DNA of 64,000 nt from the NCBI GenBank assembly GCA_963823945.1, contig CAWGNK010000008.1:37258-101257 (forward strand). The letters are read 5' to 3'. The DNA is from Bog-793 sp963823945 (GTDB lineage Bacteria > Actinomycetota > Acidimicrobiia > Acidimicrobiales > Bog-793). The position numbers were made by a program, and so were the translations under genes. Shown piece after piece: positions 1 through 8,717 of the stretch (the stretch's first letter is position 1; every line of letters starts with the position of its first letter). Below the pieces are notes generated by a model. That model was not told the origin of the DNA and did not search any database. It saw only the letters and a program-made list of their open reading frames with translations.

Positions 1-1
1 C

Positions 2-172
2 CGGGTGCCGATCGTCCTGCGGTACTACGCGGGGCTGTCCGAGAAGGAGATCGCCGTCGCGATCCACCGGCGCCCCGGAACGGTGAAGTCCCGGCTGCAC
101 GAGGCGCGGCGTCTTCTTAGCGCCGACGCGACGCTCAGCCGATTCGCAGAGGAAGAAGAGGGAACCCAATGA
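2..172 (+). CDS. RNA polymerase sigma factor, ECF type (C-terminal end only)
   Basis: Only the last 56 codons are in the window. They read as sigma region 4, with a helix-turn-helix of the form LSEKEIAVAIHRRPGTVKSR followed by LHEARRLL, which binds the -35 element. The upstream part lies outside the window. The stop codon overlaps the start of the next gene in an ATGA tetranucleotide at 169-172, so the two are translationally coupled. That neighbour is a single-pass membrane protein, which is the usual arrangement of an ECF sigma factor and its anti-sigma partner. The regulon cannot be inferred. Confidence 0.85.
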   Translation, partial: RVPIVLRYYAGLSEKEIAVAIHRRPGTVKSRLHEARRLLSADATLSRFAEEEEGTQ

Positions 173-1203
173 TCGGCGACGACGAGTTTGAAGCGCTCTT
201 CCACGAGGCGGGGGGCGGATACGCCGTCCCCACCCACGGGCCGGACGAGATCCTCGCCGCGGCGGCGCCGCCCAGCAGCGGGGCGACGGTCGTCCGCGGC
301 CGGTTCCGCCTGCGCGAGCTCGCCATGGCGGGCGTGAGTGTCGCCGCCGTCGTGGCGCTCACGGCCGTCCTGTTGACCTCGTCCGGGGGATCCCCGACGG
401 TGGAGGCCGCGGCACCGGGGTACTACTCGGCCTACACCCAGGCGGGGAACGGAACTGCCAAGAGTGCGCCCGGCACGTTGATTGCGCGCCACAGCGCGAA
501 GACGACCGTGACGACCGCGACCGGTCGCGACATCATCGCCAAGGGCACGCTCCGGCTCCGGACCACCCGCGCCGCCCTCCGGCGCGACGTCGCCCGCCTC
601 ACGGCGCTCGCCGGCGAGTTCGGGGGCTACGTGTCGGCCGCCGACCTCGCCGAGACCGGGTCCCATCCGGGCGGGACGATCGTCGTGAAGGTGCCGGCGG
701 GGTCGTTCTCGGCGTTCATCGCCAAGGCCGAGGGCATCGCCAAGGTGAGGAGCCTTTCCACCTCGGACACTGACGTGACCGCCCAGGTCGTCGACCTGGG
801 CGCGCGCCTCACGGCGCTCGTCGACGAACGCGGCCAGCTCGAGGTGCTGCTCGGCCGGGCCGGCAAGATCTCGGACCTGCTCTCGGTCGAGAACGAGATC
901 GAGTACGTGCAGTCCCAGATCGAGCAGATCCAGGGTGAGCAGCGCACGCTCGCCGCGCAGGTCGACTACTCGGCGCTCACGGTGAGTCTCGCCGTGCCGC
1001 GACCCCCGCATGTTTCGGGCCCGTCGAGCGGCTTCGGCCACGCCTGGCATGAGGCGGTCGCCGGCTTTGTAAACGGCGTGAAAGCGCTCGTCTCGGTCCT
1101 CGGCGACCTGCTGTTCGCCGTGCTTTCGTTCATCGTCGTGGCGCTCATCCTTTTCGGACTGTGGCGCAGCGTCTGGCCCCGGGTGCGCCGGCGGATCGCC
1201 TGA
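169..1203 (+). CDS. DUF4349 membrane protein, probable anti-sigma partner
   Basis: This 344-residue protein has a short N-terminal cytoplasmic segment (about residues 1-48), a membrane helix at about 50-68, a long extracytoplasmic region and a second membrane helix at about 312-335 followed by a basic tail. The central region matches the DUF4349 pattern as I know it: a beta-rich part, then a coiled coil with VDLGARLTAL, VENEIEYVQSQIEQIQGEQ and a closing YSALTVSL strand. Its ATG overlaps the stop of the upstream sigma gene, so I infer it holds that sigma factor at the membrane. DUF4349 proteins also occur without sigma genes, so the anti-sigma role comes from context and not from a recognised zinc or anti-sigma motif. 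Confidence 0.75.
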   Translation: MIGDDEFEALFHEAGGGYAVPTHGPDEILAAAAPPSSGATVVRGRFRLRELAMAGVSVAAVVALTAVLLTSSGGSPTVEAAAPGYYSAYTQAGNGTAKSAPGTLIARHSAKTTVTTATGRDIIAKGTLRLRTTRAALRRDVARLTALAGEFGGYVSAADLAETGSHPGGTIVVKVPAGSFSAFIAKAEGIAKVRSLSTSDTDVTAQVVDLGARLTALVDERGQLEVLLGRAGKISDLLSVENEIEYVQSQIEQIQGEQRTLAAQVDYSALTVSLAVPRPPHVSGPSSGFGHAWHEAVAGFVNGVKALVSVLGDLLFAVLSFIVVALILFGLWRSVWPRVRRRIA

Positions 1204-1262
1204 TGGCGGGCCGCGGACCCGAGAGCCGGTGCTACACCGGTGAGGCGCGAAAAGGGGGCGGC

Positions 1263-3059
1263 ATGGGGATCGAGGGTCCTGTTGTGCAGGTGACGCCGTC
1301 GGTCAGGTTCGGGAGGGTCAAGCACGCCGGCGTCGCGGTGATGGCGGTGCTGCTTTGTGCCGCGACGTTGTCCGTCGGCGATAGTGGCGGCGCCGTTGCC
1401 GCCTCCGGCCCCGCCCGGCCCTCGCCGGGCGCGGCCTTCGCCCAGCGCGTACTCGACGATGCGGTCGTCCCGCCCGGCGCCCGTGTGACCACGGTCGTGC
1501 GGTCGAGGACGCTCAAGGGGAACTTCGTCACGACGGGCCTCCCCGGGACCCGCGACGTCCACCGCCTCTATCTCCTCGACGAGTCGATGGATGCAGTTGA
1601 GAGCTACCTCAAGGCGCACGTGCCAAAGGACGCGACCCAGCTCGGGTACGGGAGCGACGACTATCCCTCCGGCGTCTCGTTGCTGAGCCTGTGGTACGAC
1701 CTGCCTGTCTCGGGCCCGCACGACTATCTGGCCGAGCTTTCCTACCTCTCCGTGGACACCGGTTCCGGCGCCGAACTCCGGGTCGACGCGGAGGTCGTCT
1801 GGGAGCCGAACCGGCCCGCCGACGAGCGTGCACCCGGAAACGGTGTCGTCGAGGTGACCGCCTACTCCAAGGCCTCCCTCAGGAGCGGATCGTCCGGCCC
1901 GGTGACCGTCACGGTGACTGGCGCCCGGGCGCGGGCGCTCCTCGGGGCTCTGAACGCCCTGCCACTCGGACCTCGACAGAGCTGCATGGAGGATTCCCTT
2001 CTTTTCAAGCTGGTCGTCCGCCGCGCGGCGGGCTCGCCGCCGGAGTGGGAGGCCGATGGCTGGGCTTGCATGGCGGCCGTGGACGTGAGCGAACACGGCC
2101 GCGCCATGCCGGACCTTGCCGACCGGAGCTGTGCAGTGCTGCGCGCCGTCGTCAGCGTCCTCCCCGCCCACGAGGCGAACGCCACTCGCGCCGCGGCAAA
2201 AGGGTGCGTTCCGCCCGCTCCCCCGAGGGCCGGTTCGGCAATCCCGCTCGCGGCGCTCGCCAGGTTGACCAAGGTCGCGCGCCAGATGGCGAGGGCCAAC
2301 GGTGACGTCCATGCCAGTGACGTGCTGGCCGTGGCGACGACGCACGCGGCGGCGCTGCGGGTCGCCGCCCCCGGCGACTCGACGCCTTCGGTTCCCGCCG
2401 GCATGCCGGTGTACCTCATCACGATGCGGGGCCAGTTCACCGCCTATGACTCGTCGCCGCCGCTAGGCGCCAGCGTGCCCAGGGGGACGTTCCTCGCCGT
2501 CGTCGTCGACGCCGCGACGTTCCGGGTCTCCGACTGGGGCCTCACCAACCGCCCGTCCCGGGTGAAGCTGTCGACGCTCGGACGGGTGCACACGCTCCAT
2601 CTGGCGGGGGCCTCGCCGGCGCGGAAGGCGGCCGACGCCGCCAAGCTCACCTCGCGCCTCGTGCTCTCCCGCACGACGGTCCGCGCGGGCGCGTCCATCG
2701 GCGCCGAACTCGTCGTCACGAATCCTGGAGCCCGGATCAACGAGACCCACGGCTGCGCGCCGTACCTGATGGTGGTGCTGGCGAACAAGGAGATCCCGGC
2801 GTACGGCGTCGTCCCGACGCCTTGCCGGCCGGGGCCGCTATGGATCCGGCACGGCGTCAACCGCATCCGGATCGTCGTCTCCACGCGCTACGTGGTCTGC
2901 ACGCAGAACCCGGCCCAGGCGACGGTGCAACTACCTGTGTGCCTGTCGAACGCCGATAAGGCGCCACCGTTCCCCGCCGGCCGCTACCGGACCGTCGCCA
3001 TCGGCGCCTGGGGGGGCATCCCGATGCCGGCACCGGTGGCGGTGACGCTCACCAAGTAG
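1263..3059 (+). CDS. Secreted protein of unknown function with C-terminal four-cysteine domain
   Basis: I chose the ATG at 1263 because it follows a purine-rich AAAAGGGGGCGGC stretch and opens a clear signal peptide (basic start, then GVAVMAVLLCAATLSV). The frame is open further upstream, but that part overlaps the preceding gene. The protein is 598 residues. No catalytic domain is recognised. The last 140 or so residues form a beta-rich domain starting near TSRLVLSRTTVRAGASIG with four cysteines spaced C-x22-C-x24-C-x13-C and ending in PFPAGRYRTV. The same domain, with the first two spacings identical, occurs in the protein at 38742-39614. The N-terminal 450 residues have no counterpart in this window. 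It lies 59 bases after the DUF4349 gene and may be co-transcribed with it. Confidence 0.7.
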   Translation: MGIEGPVVQVTPSVRFGRVKHAGVAVMAVLLCAATLSVGDSGGAVAASGPARPSPGAAFAQRVLDDAVVPPGARVTTVVRSRTLKGNFVTTGLPGTRDVHRLYLLDESMDAVESYLKAHVPKDATQLGYGSDDYPSGVSLLSLWYDLPVSGPHDYLAELSYLSVDTGSGAELRVDAEVVWEPNRPADERAPGNGVVEVTAYSKASLRSGSSGPVTVTVTGARARALLGALNALPLGPRQSCMEDSLLFKLVVRRAAGSPPEWEADGWACMAAVDVSEHGRAMPDLADRSCAVLRAVVSVLPAHEANATRAAAKGCVPPAPPRAGSAIPLAALARLTKVARQMARANGDVHASDVLAVATTHAAALRVAAPGDSTPSVPAGMPVYLITMRGQFTAYDSSPPLGASVPRGTFLAVVVDAATFRVSDWGLTNRPSRVKLSTLGRVHTLHLAGASPARKAADAAKLTSRLVLSRTTVRAGASIGAELVVTNPGARINETHGCAPYLMVVLANKEIPAYGVVPTPCRPGPLWIRHGVNRIRIVVSTRYVVCTQNPAQATVQLPVCLSNADKAPPFPAGRYRTVAIGAWGGIPMPAPVAVTLTK

Positions 3060-3091
3060 CCCGCGGGGACCAGGCAGCGACACCGGGAGGC

Positions 3092-3115
3092 GACGGGCGG
3101 CCCGGGCCGTCCGTC
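3092..3115. terminator. Bidirectional hairpin between convergent genes
   Basis: Arms GACGGGCGGC and GCCGTCCGTC pair over ten positions with one G-T wobble around a CCGG loop. The hairpin lies between the stop of the plus-strand gene ending at 3059 and the minus-strand stop at 3149. There is no T-tract, as is common in high-GC actinobacteria. Confidence 0.6.
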
Positions 3116-3148
3116 GTCACCGGGCAGGGCCTGACGGGTGGTTACCGG

Positions 3149-3874
3149 CTAGCGGCCGGGGCCGGCCTGGGTGCGGCGCAGGCGGAGCTCGTCGAGGATC
3201 GCAACCGTGGCGGTGGCACCGAAGCGGGTCGCGCCGGCCGCCTCCATCGCCAGCAGGGCGTCGAGGGTTCGCACGCCCCCGGCGGCCTTCACGCCGACAC
3301 GGGGCGAGACGGCGGCCCGCATGAGGACGATGTCCTCGAGGGTCGCGCCCCCGGGCGCGTAGCCGGTGCTCGTCTTCACGAACGCCGCCCCCGCCTCCTC
3401 GGCGAGGTGGCAGCCGAGGATCTTCTGCTCGTCGGTGAGGTAGGCGTTCTCGAGGATCACCTTCACGGCCCGACCTTGTGCCGCCTCGACCACGGCCCGG
3501 ATGTCCCGCCCGACGTAGTCGACCTCGCCGCCGCGCAGGGCCCCGATGTGGAGCACCATGTCGAACTCGTCGCAGCCCCGCGACAGGGCCTCGGCGACCT
3601 CGGCGACCTTCGCGGCGGTCGTCGTCGAGCCGTGCGGGAAGCCGATCACCGTCGCGACCATGACGCCTGATCCGGCGAGCGCGTCGACCGCCCGGGCGAC
3701 GTCGCTCGGGCGCACGCAGGCCGAGGCGGTGTGGCACGAGCGGGCGATCCCGAGGCCCTCGACGACGTCTGCCGTGGTGAGCTCGGGTCGCAAAAGCGAG
3801 TGGTCGATCATGGCTGCGACGTGCTCGACCGTGGGGAGTTCGCCTGGGGGGCGCGGGGCAGAACTGTCATCCAT
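3149..3874 (-). CDS. deoC: Deoxyribose-phosphate aldolase
   Basis: DeoC cleaves 2-deoxyribose-5-phosphate to glyceraldehyde-3-phosphate and acetaldehyde in deoxynucleoside catabolism. The 241-residue product is a class I aldolase TIM barrel of normal family length. The Schiff-base lysine lies in FVKTSTGY (K167), the second catalytic lysine in VGVKAAGGVRT (K196), and the conserved aspartate in EFDMV (D105). It is the last gene of the minus-strand fab operon. Its ATG at 3874 overlaps the end of the preceding kinase-like gene by eight bases, so translation is probably coupled. Its presence in a fatty-acid operon looks like a chance of genome arrangement and not a metabolic link. Confidence 0.95.
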   Translation of the reverse strand: MDDSSAPRPPGELPTVEHVAAMIDHSLLRPELTTADVVEGLGIARSCHTASACVRPSDVARAVDALAGSGVMVATVIGFPHGSTTTAAKVAEVAEALSRGCDEFDMVLHIGALRGGEVDYVGRDIRAVVEAAQGRAVKVILENAYLTDEQKILGCHLAEEAGAAFVKTSTGYAPGGATLEDIVLMRAAVSPRVGVKAAGGVRTLDALLAMEAAGATRFGATATVAILDELRLRRTQAGPGR

Positions 3875-5570
3875 CGCCTGACTCCGGTTCGTCGTGTTGG
3901 GATGGCCCCGGCGCCGGTTCGGCGCCGCGCCGCTCCTCGGGCACGGTAGCCGTCCGCGCCCGGCGTTGGCGCCCGATCTTGCGGCGGACGGTCTCGCGCC
4001 GCGCCTGGAGCTCGCGGTAGCTGATGCGCTCGGTCCCGGCCGCGACGCCGATCGCCGCCCGCACCCCGTCGAGGTCGACCCCCGCGAGGCTCGGGTCGAT
4101 GCCGAGCTCGGCCGCGATCCGGTCGCCGTAGCGGGTGGCGAAGTACCCGGCGACCTCGACGACCTCGCCCAACAGGTCGACGTCGGGCGCGAAGGCGGCG
4201 ACGACGCCGTCCAGGAAAAGGATGTTCTTCACGAAGAGCATCAGCTCTTTGGGCAGCTTCGCCCCGTAGGCGAGCAGGTGCCTCGTGAGCTCGCGCATCT
4301 GGCGGGTGAGCTCCCCGGCGCTCATCGCGGCGAGGTCCTGGGGCGGGCCGTCGAGGCCGAGGTCGATGATCACCTGGTCGAGGTCGGCGTCCGCCGCCAG
4401 CGCGCCCAGGTCGCGCAGCGCCGTGACCTGGCTGCGCACGTCGTTCATCGTCGCGGCCATCACGAGGCGGAGGAACGCCAGCCGGTGGGCCTCGGTTAGG
4501 CGTCCCGTGATCCCGAAGTCGAGGAGCGCCACCCGGCCGTCAGAAAGGACGAAGAGGTTCCCCCCGTGGAGGTCGCCGTGGAAGACGCCGAACAGCATCA
4601 CCCCCTCGAGGAACGAGACGATCGCGGCGCGCATCACTGCCTCGGTGGCGATCCCGGCGTCTCGCATGCCACCCACGTCGTCCCAGGCGAAACCGTCGAG
4701 GCGCTCCATCACGAGGACCCGCGGCGTGACGAGCCTCGGGTGCGGGCGGGGGACGACGATCGTGCGCTGGTCGGCGGCGGCGATCGCCGCCGCGACGTCG
4801 AGCATGCTCTCTGCCTCGAGGCGGAAGTCGAGCTCCTCGACGATCGTCTCGGCGAAGAGCTCGATGAGCGCCGGCGGGTTGGCGAGGACGGCGATCGGGA
4901 TCCGCCCGACGAGGTGCGGCGCGAGGAAGCTCATCACGGCGAGGTCGTTCCGCACCCGGGCGGCGACCCGGGGACGCTGCACCTTGACGACGACCGCCTC
5001 GCCGGTGCAGAGCCGTGCCCGGTGCACCTGGGCGATCGAGGCGGCGGCGACGGGCTCGGGCGAGAACTCGGCGAAGACCTCCCCGAGGGGCCGCCCGAGG
5101 TCGGCCTCGACGCAGGCGCGCACCGTCTCGAAGGACTCGGCCGGCACCCGGTCGCGCAGCCCCTTGAACTCGCCGACGAGCTCGGGCGGGAAGATCCCCT
5201 CGCCCGAGGAGAGGATCTGGCCGAGCTTGATGTAGGTGGGACCGAGCCGCTGGAAGGCGAGGCGGAGCCGGTGCGCGAGCCCCGCCCGGGACCGGCTCTG
5301 GCGCTTGCGCCGGTCGATGAGGAACCAGCCGGCGATCGCCCAGCCGAGGATCGCCGAGACCCGCACGATCCGCCGCCACGGTGGGAACCGCCGGCGCCGG
5401 ACGAGCTGGGGGACCGTCGCCCGGGTGGCCTCGCGCACGAGGTCGAGGCCAATCCGCCAGGGCAGGTCGGCGGGCTCGACGAGCCACGGTGGATGGTCCG
5501 AGAAGGCCCCGACCGAAAGGTCGGGGGGTGGGGCCGTGCTCAGCTGGTCACGGGGCCGAACACGAGACAT
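3867..5570 (-). CDS. AarF/UbiB/ABC1-family atypical kinase
   Basis: This 567-residue protein belongs to the ABC1/ADCK/UbiB atypical kinase family. The family hallmarks are visible: KxGQ in YIKLGQILSS (about 113-122), the alanine-rich nucleotide loop in AAASIAQVHRARL, the lysine in VVVKVQRP, the catalytic loop FHGDLHGGNLF, and the DFG-like LLDFGITG. A hydrophobic helix at about 71-85 precedes the KxGQ. In proteobacteria UbiB supports ubiquinone synthesis. In actinobacteria, which use menaquinone, its substrate is not settled and I do not assign one. The start overlaps the end of fabF by 31 bases. The C-terminal tail after about residue 520 is charged and low-complexity. Confidence 0.88.
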   Translation of the reverse strand: MSRVRPRDQLSTAPPPDLSVGAFSDHPPWLVEPADLPWRIGLDLVREATRATVPQLVRRRRFPPWRRIVRVSAILGWAIAGWFLIDRRKRQSRSRAGLAHRLRLAFQRLGPTYIKLGQILSSGEGIFPPELVGEFKGLRDRVPAESFETVRACVEADLGRPLGEVFAEFSPEPVAAASIAQVHRARLCTGEAVVVKVQRPRVAARVRNDLAVMSFLAPHLVGRIPIAVLANPPALIELFAETIVEELDFRLEAESMLDVAAAIAAADQRTIVVPRPHPRLVTPRVLVMERLDGFAWDDVGGMRDAGIATEAVMRAAIVSFLEGVMLFGVFHGDLHGGNLFVLSDGRVALLDFGITGRLTEAHRLAFLRLVMAATMNDVRSQVTALRDLGALAADADLDQVIIDLGLDGPPQDLAAMSAGELTRQMRELTRHLLAYGAKLPKELMLFVKNILFLDGVVAAFAPDVDLLGEVVEVAGYFATRYGDRIAAELGIDPSLAGVDLDGVRAAIGVAAGTERISYRELQARRETVRRKIGRQRRARTATVPEERRGAEPAPGPSQHDEPESGDG

Positions 5571-6739
5571 CCGTTGTGCCCCCCGAAGCCGAAGCTGTTC
5601 GAGAGCACGGGGCCCGGGTCGAAGGCGCGTGGCGCACCGGTCACGATGTCGAGGTGGATCTCGGGATCCTGCTCCTCGAGGCCCGCCGTCGGGGGGATGA
5701 GGCCCCGTTCGATCGAGAGGACCGAGGCCACGGCCTCGAGGGCCCCGGCGGCGCCCAGCGAGTGTCCCGTCACGCCCTTGATCGAGGTGACCGGGGGGCC
5801 GGGGCGGCCGAAGACCTTCTCGATCGCCTCAGCCTCGGCGAGGTCGTTGAGCGGCGTCGAGGTGCCGTGCCCGTTGATGTGGGCGACGTCCCCCGGTGCG
5901 ATGCGAGCGTCGGCGAGGGCGAGCTCCATGCAGGCGACGGCGCCCGCGCCGCCGGGGGCCGGGGCGGTGATGTGGTAGGCGTCGGCGGTCGAGCCCGCCC
6001 CCAGCACCTCGGCGTAGATGTGGGCCCCGCGCGCGATGGCGTGCCCGAGCTCCTCGAGGATGAGGGCGCCGCCGCCCTCGGCGATGACGAAACCGTCCCG
6101 CCGCCGGTCGAACGGGCGCGAGTGCCCCGAGGTCGACAGGGCCGTCATGTTGGCGAAGGCCGTGATGCCGATCGGGTCGAGCCCACCCGCCCGCGAGATC
6201 GCCGCCTCGGCCCCGCCCGTGATGACGGCGTCGCAGCGGCCGTCGCCGACGAGACGGAAGGCGTTGCCGATGGCGTGGGTCGCCGAGGCGCACGCCGTGA
6301 CGACCGTTTCGCACGGCCCGCGCAGGCCGAAGCGGATCGAGATCGCCGCCGCGCCGGCGTTGCCCATCATCATCGGCACGAGCCGGGGCGAGACCCGGCG
6401 CGGGCCCTTGGCGACGAGCGTGACCATCTGGTCCTGGATCGTCGCCAGTCCACCGGTCCCGGTGCCGAAGATCACGCCGGCACGGGCCGGATCGGTGCCC
6501 AGCTCGCCGGCGTCGGTGAGGGCGAGCTGGGCGGCGGCGACGGATAGCTGGGCGAAGCGGTCCGTCTGGCGCGCCTCTTTCGGGTCGAAGTACTCCGCCG
6601 GGTCGAAGCCGTCGATCCACTGCGGACCCTCGGCCGGGGCGCCGGCGAGGCCCGCGAAGAAGGCCTCCTTGCCGATCCCGCAGGAGGCGAGGACGCCGAG
6701 GCCCGTGACGACGACCCGGCGCCGGCCCCCCCGGTCCAT
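5540..6739 (-). CDS. fabF: 3-oxoacyl-ACP synthase II
   Basis: FabF condenses malonyl-ACP with growing acyl-ACP in fatty-acid elongation. The 399-residue protein has the thiolase fold with the Cys-His-His triad: C150 in VVTACASATHAIGNA, one His in INGHGTSTPLND and the other in KGVTGHSLGAAG. The open frame continues further upstream, but the ATG at 6739 begins directly with the family N-terminus (RRRVVVTGLGVLASCG) and overlaps the acpP stop by one base (TGATG), so I take it as the start. In many actinobacteria the gene order fabD-fabH-acpP-fabF is conserved, and here fabG is interposed. Confidence 0.96.
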   Translation of the reverse strand: MDRGGRRRVVVTGLGVLASCGIGKEAFFAGLAGAPAEGPQWIDGFDPAEYFDPKEARQTDRFAQLSVAAAQLALTDAGELGTDPARAGVIFGTGTGGLATIQDQMVTLVAKGPRRVSPRLVPMMMGNAGAAAISIRFGLRGPCETVVTACASATHAIGNAFRLVGDGRCDAVITGGAEAAISRAGGLDPIGITAFANMTALSTSGHSRPFDRRRDGFVIAEGGGALILEELGHAIARGAHIYAEVLGAGSTADAYHITAPAPGGAGAVACMELALADARIAPGDVAHINGHGTSTPLNDLAEAEAIEKVFGRPGPPVTSIKGVTGHSLGAAGALEAVASVLSIERGLIPPTAGLEEQDPEIHLDIVTGAPRAFDPGPVLSNSFGFGGHNGCLVFGPVTS

Positions 6740-6978
6740 CAGAGCTTCGAGACCACGAGGTCGTAGGCCTGGCCGACCGTGTCGACCCCGTCGAGCTCGG
6801 TCTCGTCGACGGTGATGCCGAACGCCTCCTCGAGCGCCATCACGAACTCGACCAGATCGAGGCTGTCGGCGTTCAGGTCGTCGGCGAAGCTCGCCTCGGG
6901 CACGACCTTGTCCTCGGGCACCTGGAGGACATCCACGGCGCACTTCCTGAACTTTTCGAACGTCGCGTCATCGCTCAC
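6739..6978 (-). CDS. acpP: Acyl carrier protein
   Basis: This 79-residue acidic four-helix protein has the phosphopantetheine site in LNADSLDLVEFVM (S39). It carries growing acyl chains between the enzymes encoded around it. It starts 81 bases after the end of fabG, the only real spacer in this operon. That may allow separate ribosome loading, which suits a protein needed in excess. The stop is shared with the fabF start by one base. Confidence 0.96.
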   Translation of the reverse strand: MSDDATFEKFRKCAVDVLQVPEDKVVPEASFADDLNADSLDLVEFVMALEEAFGITVDETELDGVDTVGQAYDLVVSKL

Positions 6979-7059
6979 GGCTCGCTCCTCGCAACATCGT
7001 CGGGGATCTGTCGGACTGCGAATCCAATACCAGTGTCCTGGCGGGCCTCCAGACCATAC

Positions 7060-7785
7060 CTAGTGTCCCATTCCGAGCCCGCCGTCGACCGCCAGGACGG
7101 TCCCGGTGATGTAGGCGGCCCCGGCCGAGGCCAGGAAGTGCACCGCCGCGGCCACCTCGTCGGGCTCGGCGATCCGCCCGAGCGGCACGCGCGCGGCGAG
7201 CGCCGCCGTCTGGGCGTCGCTGAGGGCGCCGAGCATGTCGGTCGCCACCAGACCCGGGGTGACGACGTTCACGGTGACGGAGCGGCTCGCGACCTCGCGG
7301 GCGAGCGAACGGGCCAGGCCGATCTGGCCGGCCTTGGCGGCCGCGTAGTTCGCCTGCCCGGCGTTGCCGAGGTAGGCGACGACCGACGAGATGAGGATGA
7401 TGCGGCCCGCCCGCGCCTTGAGCATCGGGCCGAGCGCCCGCTTCACCGTCCGGAAGCTCGCCGTGAGGTCGGTCTCGATCACCCGGTTCCAGCGCTCCTC
7501 GCTCATCCGCAGCACCAACCCGTCGTCGGTGACGCCGGCCGCGCACACGAGGACCTCGACCGGGCCGAGCTCGGCCTCGACGGCGGTGAACGCCGCCTCG
7601 ACCGCCACCGGGTCGTCGACGTCGCAGGCGACGGGGAAAAGCGCCGCCGTGCCGGCGACTCCCGCGGGCTCGGGCGGTGCTGTTCTGTAGGTGACGGCGA
7701 CGCGGTCGCCGTCGGCCTGGAAGCGGCGCGCGCAGGCCAGCCCGATGCCCCGCGAGCCCCCGGTGACGAGCACGACCCGGCTCAC
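7060..7785 (-). CDS. fabG: 3-oxoacyl-ACP reductase
   Basis: FabG reduces 3-oxoacyl-ACP with NADPH. The 241-residue short-chain dehydrogenase shows the Rossmann motif TGGSRGIG, the VCAAGV motif, and the catalytic Ser (LISSVVA) with YxxxK (NYAAAKAG). The start is GTG at 7785, giving the N-terminus SRVVLVTGG. It overlaps the fabH stop in a GTGA at 7782-7785. The same frame is open far upstream across fabH, but that part is antisense-like junk and the coupling fixes the GTG. No dehydratase (fabZ) or enoyl reductase (fabI) gene is in this cluster. Confidence 0.94.
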   Translation of the reverse strand: MSRVVLVTGGSRGIGLACARRFQADGDRVAVTYRTAPPEPAGVAGTAALFPVACDVDDPVAVEAAFTAVEAELGPVEVLVCAAGVTDDGLVLRMSEERWNRVIETDLTASFRTVKRALGPMLKARAGRIILISSVVAYLGNAGQANYAAAKAGQIGLARSLAREVASRSVTVNVVTPGLVATDMLGALSDAQTAALAARVPLGRIAEPDEVAAAVHFLASAGAAYITGTVLAVDGGLGMGH

Positions 7786-8717
7786 GTGACCCCCCGCCGG
7801 CCCCAGCGAATGATGACCGAGGCCCAGGTCATGCCGGCGCCGAACCCCGACAACAGGACGAGGTCCCCGTCTTTCACCCGGCCGGCCTCGGCGGCGTCGG
7901 CGAGGCCGTAGGGGATCGAACCCGCGGAGGTGTTGCCGATCCGGTCGAGGACGACGACGGTGCGCTCCATGGGCAGGCCGACGCGCGCGTTCACCGCCTC
8001 GATGATCCGCAGGTTCGCCTGGTGGGGGACGAAGAGCGCGATGTCCTCGGCCCGGCACCCGGCCGCGGCGAAGACCTTGCTGATCGAGTCGACCTCGGCG
8101 CGCACGGCCCGGCGGAAGATCTCGTGCCCGTCCATCTCGATGTAGCCGCCGATCTCGGCGTAAAGCAGCGGCGCGGCGGTCCCGTCGGCCCCGAGGTCGT
8201 AGGCGAGGATGAGGTCGTCGGCCGCTCCCGCCTCGACGACGACCGCTCCGGCACCGTCGCCGAAGAGGATCGCCGTCGCGCGGTCTTCGAAGTTCGTGAA
8301 GCGCGAGAGCGTGTCCGAGCCGATGACGAGGGCGCGCTTCACCCCCGCGGCGATCATCGAGTCGGCGAGCACGAGCGAGTACGTGAAGCCGGCGCAGGCG
8401 GCGTTGACGTCGAGGGCGCCTCCCCGGCACCCCAGCGCCTGGTGCACGCTCGCCGAGGCCGCCGGGATCGTCTGGTCGGGCGTCGTCGTCGCCACGATGA
8501 CGAGGTCGATGTCCTCTCCCACGAGCCCGGCGCGGGAAAGTGCTGCCCGCCCCGCCTCGATGGCGAGGGTGCGGGTCGTGCCGCCGATGTGGCGCTCCCG
8601 GATCCCGGTCCGCTCCGTGATCCACTGGTCCGTCGTGTCGAGGCGGGCCTCGAAATCGCCGTTGGTGAGGACCTTGTCGGGAAGCGCCGACCCCCACCCC
8701 GTGATCGCCGCGCCCAT
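7782..8717 (-). CDS. fabH: 3-oxoacyl-ACP synthase III
   Basis: FabH starts fatty-acid synthesis by condensing an acyl-CoA with malonyl-ACP. The 311-residue protein has the catalytic Cys in NAACAGFTYSL (C108), His in VPHQANLRII and Asn in RIGNTSAGSIPYGL. A start 42 bases upstream is possible, but the ATG at 8717 gives the standard N-terminus (GAAITGWGSALP) and shares a base with the fabD stop (TGATG). It follows fabD and precedes fabG in an operon with overlapping genes, so its expression should be tied to both. Confidence 0.95.
   Translation of the reverse strand: MGAAITGWGSALPDKVLTNGDFEARLDTTDQWITERTGIRERHIGGTTRTLAIEAGRAALSRAGLVGEDIDLVIVATTTPDQTIPAASASVHQALGCRGGALDVNAACAGFTYSLVLADSMIAAGVKRALVIGSDTLSRFTNFEDRATAILFGDGAGAVVVEAGAADDLILAYDLGADGTAAPLLYAEIGGYIEMDGHEIFRRAVRAEVDSISKVFAAAGCRAEDIALFVPHQANLRIIEAVNARVGLPMERTVVVLDRIGNTSAGSIPYGLADAAEAGRVKDGDLVLLSGFGAGMTWASVIIRWGRRGVT

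Noticed and set aside
4566..5978. A 470-codon plus-strand frame
   Set aside because: Antisense to the ubiB-like gene and fabF, which have full family motifs; composition is that of a shadow frame.
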